Positions 53,603 through 57,472 of a stretch of DNA of 57,472 nt are shown here, piece by piece. A program made the translations under genes and the position numbers. The DNA comes from a virus: positions 1-57,472 of the IMG/VR virus record IMGVR_UViG_3300044648_000205, one strand, 5' to 3'. The number at the start of each line of letters is the position of its first letter. Position 1 is the first letter of the stretch. A model generated the notes under the pieces. It worked only from the letters and a program-made list of their open reading frames with translations, was not told where the DNA came from and did not search any database.

Positions 53603-54438
53603 TCGGGTTCCTCTCCTTCGGTGGGTGCTGGCGTCGGCTCGACGCAAGCCCAGATGTTACGGGTACTGGACCCCGGCAGGGTCGGGTCATCGTCGATCAC
53701 CACGTTCTCGAGCTTCACCCACTGGCCGCCGTCCCGGACACAGATCAAGTCTGGGTTGTCGCGCAGCTCAACGAACACGGCTTCCCTGATCGCAGCCGGA
53801 TCGGGTGGCGGACCCTGCGGGCCAGGCTCGCCGGTGGGTCCAGTGGCGCCGGCAACACCCTCGGGGCCACGCTCGCCGGTGGGACCAGGCGGCGGTGGGT
53901 TGGCCCGCAGGTGGGCGGCGACCGCCTGCACGATCTGGTCAACGCTCGGGCCAGGGGCCGGATTGGACACCATGTACGTAGCGACTGCCAGGCCCAGTTC
54001 CTGGTCGGTGGGCGCCCGCACGTGCTCGGGCAGCGCGGCGAGCGTGCCAGCCACGGCCGCCGGGATGAACGTGTCCAGGTCGTCGCCCCGGCCATCCGGC
54101 TCGGGCACCGGAACTACGGGCTGTCCGCGCCGCTTCAGCTCCTCGTTGGCGGCCACGGCCGCCTCGTAGGCGGCGTCCGCGCGCTCTCGATTCTCGAGCT
54201 GCTGACTGGCGATCGTGTCGGCCACGGCGGCCTGCTTGGCACCCTGGATGGCGCCCGGCACGGCCACGGCGATCGAGACGGCGGAGGAGATCAGGGCGGC
54301 CACGGTGGCGGCGAGCCACACTGTGGAGCGGTTGGCCTTCTTGTCCAGGTCGCGGCCGACCACCTTGGCGGCGACCGTCCCCGCCTCGAGCGTGCGCGCG
54401 ATGTCCGATCGCTGGATGTCAGGCCGCTCCTCACTCAT
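53599..54438 (-). CDS. Membrane-anchored protein with short collagen-like segment (279 aa)
   Basis: One membrane segment (TVWLAATVAALISSAVSIAV, about 37-57), then a charged helical part and a collagen-like Gly-X-Y run of about 10 triplets (GPTGERGPEGVAGATGPTGE...) at about 190-220. The C-terminus (ICVRDGGQWVKLENVVIDDD) is a small beta unit. It could be a tail-tip or lysis-associated protein. Confidence 0.65.
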   Translation of the reverse strand: MSEERPDIQRSDIARTLEAGTVAAKVVGRDLDKKANRSTVWLAATVAALISSAVSIAVAVPGAIQGAKQAAVADTIASQQLENRERADAAYEAAVAANEELKRRGQPVVPVPEPDGRGDDLDTFIPAAVAGTLAALPEHVRAPTDQELGLAVATYMVSNPAPGPSVDQIVQAVAAHLRANPPPPGPTGERGPEGVAGATGPTGEPGPQGPPPDPAAIREAVFVELRDNPDLICVRDGGQWVKLENVVIDDDPTLPGSSTRNIWACVEPTPAPTEGEEPE

Positions 54439-54844
54439 GGTGACCCCTTCGGAACGCCTGCTCGCTGAGCGCTTCGGCGCGCGCCTCGCATCGGGCGAGC
54501 GCCGCAGTCCTCTCGGCAATCTGCGCCTGCAGTCGCACCACCTCGCGCAGCTGCTCTTCCAGGCGTGTCCGCAACTCTGCCGCCTCCTTTCGGGCTTCCT
54601 CGCTCTCTGCCGCTTCACGGTCTGCCACGCGGGCCAGGTGGTCGAGGGCCGCCTGCATGACCAACACTGTGGGGTTGTCAGACCCCGAGGGTAGTGTGGC
54701 CTGTTCGGTCTCGTCCTGGGTGGCGGACTTGCGTCGCGCTCCCAGGTAGGCCAGGAAGGCGACACCGAGCGTGGCCGCCACCACGAGGACCATGACCACG
54801 ATCACTACCCACGCGGGCTGTCCGGTGATATCCGGTACAGGCAC
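54431..54844 (-). CDS. Membrane protein with coiled coil (137 aa), spanin-like
   Basis: GTG at 54844 follows GGGAGGAGG, much better than an ATG at 54904. An N-terminal membrane segment (WVVIVVMVLVVAATLGVAFL) precedes a coiled coil (about 70-130: EEARKEAAELRTRLEEQLRE; RLQAQIAERTAALARCEAR). The layout resembles i-spanins or other envelope lysis proteins, but the family is not certain. Confidence 0.65.
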   Translation of the reverse strand: MPVPDITGQPAWVVIVVMVLVVAATLGVAFLAYLGARRKSATQDETEQATLPSGSDNPTVLVMQAALDHLARVADREAAESEEARKEAAELRTRLEEQLREVVRLQAQIAERTAALARCEARAEALSEQAFRRGHHE

Positions 54845-54928
54845 CCTGAAGCCTCCTCCCTGGCTGCGTTTTTCCACTGCATTCCGGGAGTTTCGCACGT
54901 CCATAGGCCGCCGAGTTGCGGCCAGTGC

Positions 54929-55708
54929 TCAGCTGTAGCAGCGCAGGCTGATGATCACAGAACGCGCCTTGCCGACGCCGTTGTTCACCTGGGCTTCCCA
55001 GTAGATGGGCACCGTCAGGCCGCGCGCTTCGGACACGTCGACTTCCCCGTCTACCACCCCGTTGGCGTTCACGCCGAGGTTGTGTACGGGGCTCGTCACA
55101 TCCGCGCCACCGGCTCCCGCACCCTCCACCCGAAGGCGGAAGCTACCGGTCGCGCCACCAGTGGTGGCGTCCCACACCCGGTACGCCACCTTGTTTCCAA
55201 CGATGCTCACGCGTCCCTCGTGAATGGAAGAGAACGCCGCACCCGTATTGCCAGGCCACAAAGAGAGATCCGAATCCCGACCGTACATCGGGATTCCCTC
55301 CTGCGGGAACGACCAGCCACCATCTCGGGATTCCGTGAAAAGTTGTTCGCCGTCCCCGCTGGAAATCTGTAGACGTTGCTTCAGTCCATCCCCGCTCTGG
55401 GCGCTGGGATCGTACAGGCTGATGGCCGAGCGACCCCCACGGGAATCGTCACGCACCAGGCTAAATCCTCGCTGCGGCGGAGAGCCTGGGAGATTCGCAT
55501 CGGCAGGCTGGAATTCGCCGATCCACAGGAAGTTGATATTACTTCCGCCGTCGTCGAGGTAGTTTCCAACCCACCTCATGAGCCCCTGGTCAACAGTGGC
55601 ATTGTGCAAAGGGTTGTTCCTCAGCATCGCGTCTACCACGCGCTGCGTATACGAGACCGTGTCAATTACCGAAGGGCTTTTTGGGGTGTAGTAACTGGGG
55701 CTAGTCAC
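54929..55708 (-). CDS. Minor tail / fibre protein (259 aa)
   Basis: Starts within the gp37-like stop. Beta-rich C-terminus (FRLRVEGAGAGGADVTSPVH; SEARGLTVPIYWEAQVNNGV). The DNA is visibly less GC-rich than its neighbours, as often in host-range proteins. Probably a tail fibre or tip component. Confidence 0.65.
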   Translation of the reverse strand: MTSPSYYTPKSPSVIDTVSYTQRVVDAMLRNNPLHNATVDQGLMRWVGNYLDDGGSNINFLWIGEFQPADANLPGSPPQRGFSLVRDDSRGGRSAISLYDPSAQSGDGLKQRLQISSGDGEQLFTESRDGGWSFPQEGIPMYGRDSDLSLWPGNTGAAFSSIHEGRVSIVGNKVAYRVWDATTGGATGSFRLRVEGAGAGGADVTSPVHNLGVNANGVVDGEVDVSEARGLTVPIYWEAQVNNGVGKARSVIISLRCYS

Positions 55709-57018
55709 GACAGCGCCCCCGCTCCAAGTACGATTTGAATGTGTTCGGACTGCTCACCCTGGGGTGGAGTGACTACCCAGCCGAATGCGCGCAACAAGAT
55801 CTCCACATATCCGGAATCCCCGTACAGATCGGTGCGCCACGTCGCGTCGTTGGTTTCCAGGATGAACTGATCCCCGAGAGAGTAGGTGCCGAAGTAGGGG
55901 GGCATGTCTCCGCGAATGGTGAGCGACGGGATAAACTGCTCAGATCCCAGCTTCTCCCACATAGCCTTACGCGCGTAGTCGGTGAGCGTAGACACCAGGC
56001 TTACGTCGGGGTCGGAGAACTTGGCTTCGGTCTGCAGGAAGCCGTATTCCCATTCCTCCTGGCCGAGCTGGTCCACGTTGGTGACGAGCGCCTTCACCTG
56101 CAGCTGGTCGTACCCCTTGCCTCGCGCCCACATGATGTTGGGGACTTCCGAGCCGTCGTGGTTCATGCTGAACGACAGAACGTTGCCCGATCCGTAGGTG
56201 TCGAAGCGCATCCGCTTCGGGGGATCGATACCGCCAACCCCCTGCCCAAGGTAGGGGAAGCCCATCTGGTATTCGAGGCGGAACGTGCTGGCCGACTCGG
56301 CATCATCACCTACGAGGACACGCGGGCGGGTGGTCCACTCATAGGAGTTGGTGGCCAGCTGTGATCGATTCTGGTGCGCCTCGAGGAGGTTCGTCTCCTG
56401 GCCTTCGGCGTAGGAGAACGTGCGGGCCACGCCGGTGACGAGCACCGGCGGGTCGACATTGATCCAGCCCGTCCACATTCCGGACCCGAGAGGGATCTGT
56501 GAGAACTGGTTGGGGTCGAGGAGGTCGGCGGCGATCAGGGTCTGGTCCTGGCCGCTCCAGCTCATGGCCTTGGTAATGAGTCGGCGAGCCCAGAGGCCCT
56601 CCACGGTGGTGCCGTAGATGCTCATGCGACCGGTGTGCGGGTCACGCGGGGCGGCCCAGATGACGTAGTGCTGCACCGGCTCGGACTCCCACGAGGAGGA
56701 GGCGTTGTTGAATACCGAGCGCACGACGACGATGCCGGACTTACGCGGCATGATCTTGTCCCAGGGGTAGATCGCGCGTACCTCATCCTCGGTGAGCTGC
56801 AGACTGGCCCGGAATTCACCCACTCCCCGGATGGCCTGTGAGAACTGCACGCCAGATAGCGGGAGGGAGACGTTGGAGATCACCGTGGGGTCGCCGAACT
56901 GGTAGGCGACCGGCCAGTACGTGTAGCGCACCTCCTGTTCGAGCAGGGTGGCCGGGTCGTCCGGCGGCGGGTACGGGAGGTCAAGTTCGGCGAGCGCGCC
57001 GATCAGGGGACCGGTCAC
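55705..57018 (-). CDS. Minor tail protein, ReqiPepy6 gp37-like
   Basis: 437 residues. N-terminal segment with LPLSGVQFSQAIRGVGEFRA and PRKSGIVVVRSVFNNASSSW, middle YVIWAAPRDPHTGRMSIYG and SYEWTTRPRVLVGDD, C-terminal GTYSLGDQFILETNDATWR, in the order seen in the Gp37-like/ORF68 tail family of actinophages. Starts by overlap with the upstream tail gene. Probably a tail-tip hub protein. Confidence 0.8.
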   Translation of the reverse strand: MTGPLIGALAELDLPYPPPDDPATLLEQEVRYTYWPVAYQFGDPTVISNVSLPLSGVQFSQAIRGVGEFRASLQLTEDEVRAIYPWDKIMPRKSGIVVVRSVFNNASSSWESEPVQHYVIWAAPRDPHTGRMSIYGTTVEGLWARRLITKAMSWSGQDQTLIAADLLDPNQFSQIPLGSGMWTGWINVDPPVLVTGVARTFSYAEGQETNLLEAHQNRSQLATNSYEWTTRPRVLVGDDAESASTFRLEYQMGFPYLGQGVGGIDPPKRMRFDTYGSGNVLSFSMNHDGSEVPNIMWARGKGYDQLQVKALVTNVDQLGQEEWEYGFLQTEAKFSDPDVSLVSTLTDYARKAMWEKLGSEQFIPSLTIRGDMPPYFGTYSLGDQFILETNDATWRTDLYGDSGYVEILLRAFGWVVTPPQGEQSEHIQIVLGAGALS

Positions 57019-57472
57019 GGTGCGATCCAGTGAGCCGACATGGACGACTGAAGTTCGCCGGTGACCAGAGTGGACAGCGCTCCGCCTGAATTCTGGTAGG
57101 TCTCCAGCGTGATGACGTTGCCGACCACGAGGCGAATCACGAGCGGGCGGGCGGCCAGCGACGAGCCGATGCCGGTTCCAAGTGTGGCCATCGAGGTAGC
57201 CGTGCCGGCGATGGCCACGCCACCGAGCGCCCAGCGGGCGATGCGCTGACCGGTAGCGTGCAAGCCGTGCGTAACGCCACCACCGAACAGGTAGACGCCG
57301 TCACGCTGACACGTATATCCGGCGGCCGAGCCAGCATGTCCCGCAAAGTTGTCGAGGTCTTCGCTACCGAAGGTGAGGGCCGTAAAGGCGGCGTTCGGGA
57401 TGGACTGGGCGACGGTCTGCCGCATGTGCAGGTAAGGCGGGTTGGGGGCGCTCCACCAGTTGGTGCCATTCC
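57015..57472 (-). CDS. Minor tail protein, 3' part (continues from 1-840)
   Basis: The 3' part of the 359-residue tail gene that begins at 840; bases 57255-57472 duplicate 1-218. The C-terminus is PLVIRLVVGNVITLETYQNS...MSAHWIAP. It overlaps the start of the gp37-like gene at 57018. Confidence 0.75.
   Translation of the reverse strand, partial: NGTNWWSAPNPPYLHMRQTVAQSIPNAAFTALTFGSEDLDNFAGHAGSAAGYTCQRDGVYLFGGGVTHGLHATGQRIARWALGGVAIAGTATSMATLGTGIGSSLAARPLVIRLVVGNVITLETYQNSGGALSTLVTGELQSSMSAHWIAP
57255..57472. repeat. Terminal direct repeat, right copy
   Basis: Copy of bases 1-218 with one substitution at 57345. See the left copy. Confidence 0.9.

Noticed and set aside
1-57472. CRISPR arrays or insertion sequences
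   Set aside because: No regularly spaced repeats and no transposase-like gene with flanking inverted repeats were found; repeated short motifs are promoters and leaders.

Overview
The window is an essentially complete tailed-phage (siphovirus) genome. The last 218 bases (57255-57472) repeat bases 1-218 with one difference, and one tail gene reads in frame across the join, so the molecule is circular, circularly permuted, or was assembled as a circle of about 57,254 bp. GC is roughly two thirds. GTG starts and ATGA/GTGA overlaps are common. Head and tail families (long-tailed capsid protease, LamG/head-tail adaptor, ReqiPepy6 gp37-like tail protein) and an Excalibur domain point to an actinobacterial host; the genus cannot be told from sequence alone. 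No integrase, repressor, DNA polymerase or CRISPR array was recognised.

Layout. Minus strand, read right to left: an HNH nuclease, a helix-turn-helix replication protein, a DnaC-like helicase loader, an amidase endolysin, a RusA-type resolvase and small and large terminase (45.0-38.5 kb). Then comes an unusual 18 kb stretch of about 45 small genes plus a 2 kb RNA-rich island (38.5-20.7 kb). The head-tail module follows: portal-MuF fusion, capsid protease, major capsid, major tail protein, connectors, tail chaperones with a frameshift, tape measure and minor tail proteins, running through the join and ending at 53.27 kb with membrane, coiled-coil and holin-like proteins. Plus strand, 45.0-53.2 kb: a recombination/ssDNA block (zinc-finger regulator, ERF-type annealing protein, SSB, many small coupled genes). 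The blocks converge on a 16-bp-stem terminator at 53.2 kb. A small accessory insert (12.9-15.2 kb), including two plus-strand genes, splits the head module between protease and major capsid.

Regulation. About twenty near-identical sigma70-like promoters (TTGACA, 17-18 bp containing a C-run and a G-run, TACAGT) precede short operons on both strands. Most are followed by a conserved leader with a GGAACAAC box and a GAAGGACC ribosome-binding region. Three promoters place the ATG 6 nt after the -10 box, which suggests leaderless mRNAs. Strong hairpin terminators separate units; at 30.3 kb a terminator and a promoter share the same bases.

Most notable: the RNA island at 28.2-30.3 kb holds a likely tRNA-Glu, a tRNA-like cloverleaf with a four-base anticodon loop, and next to it a tRNA whose 3' half precedes its 5' half, with all four arms pairing. 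This is a candidate circularly permuted (or split) phage tRNA. Other points of interest are a 2H-phosphoesterase domain inside the capsid protease, a tandem family of small basic proteins, and several domain fusions in structural proteins.
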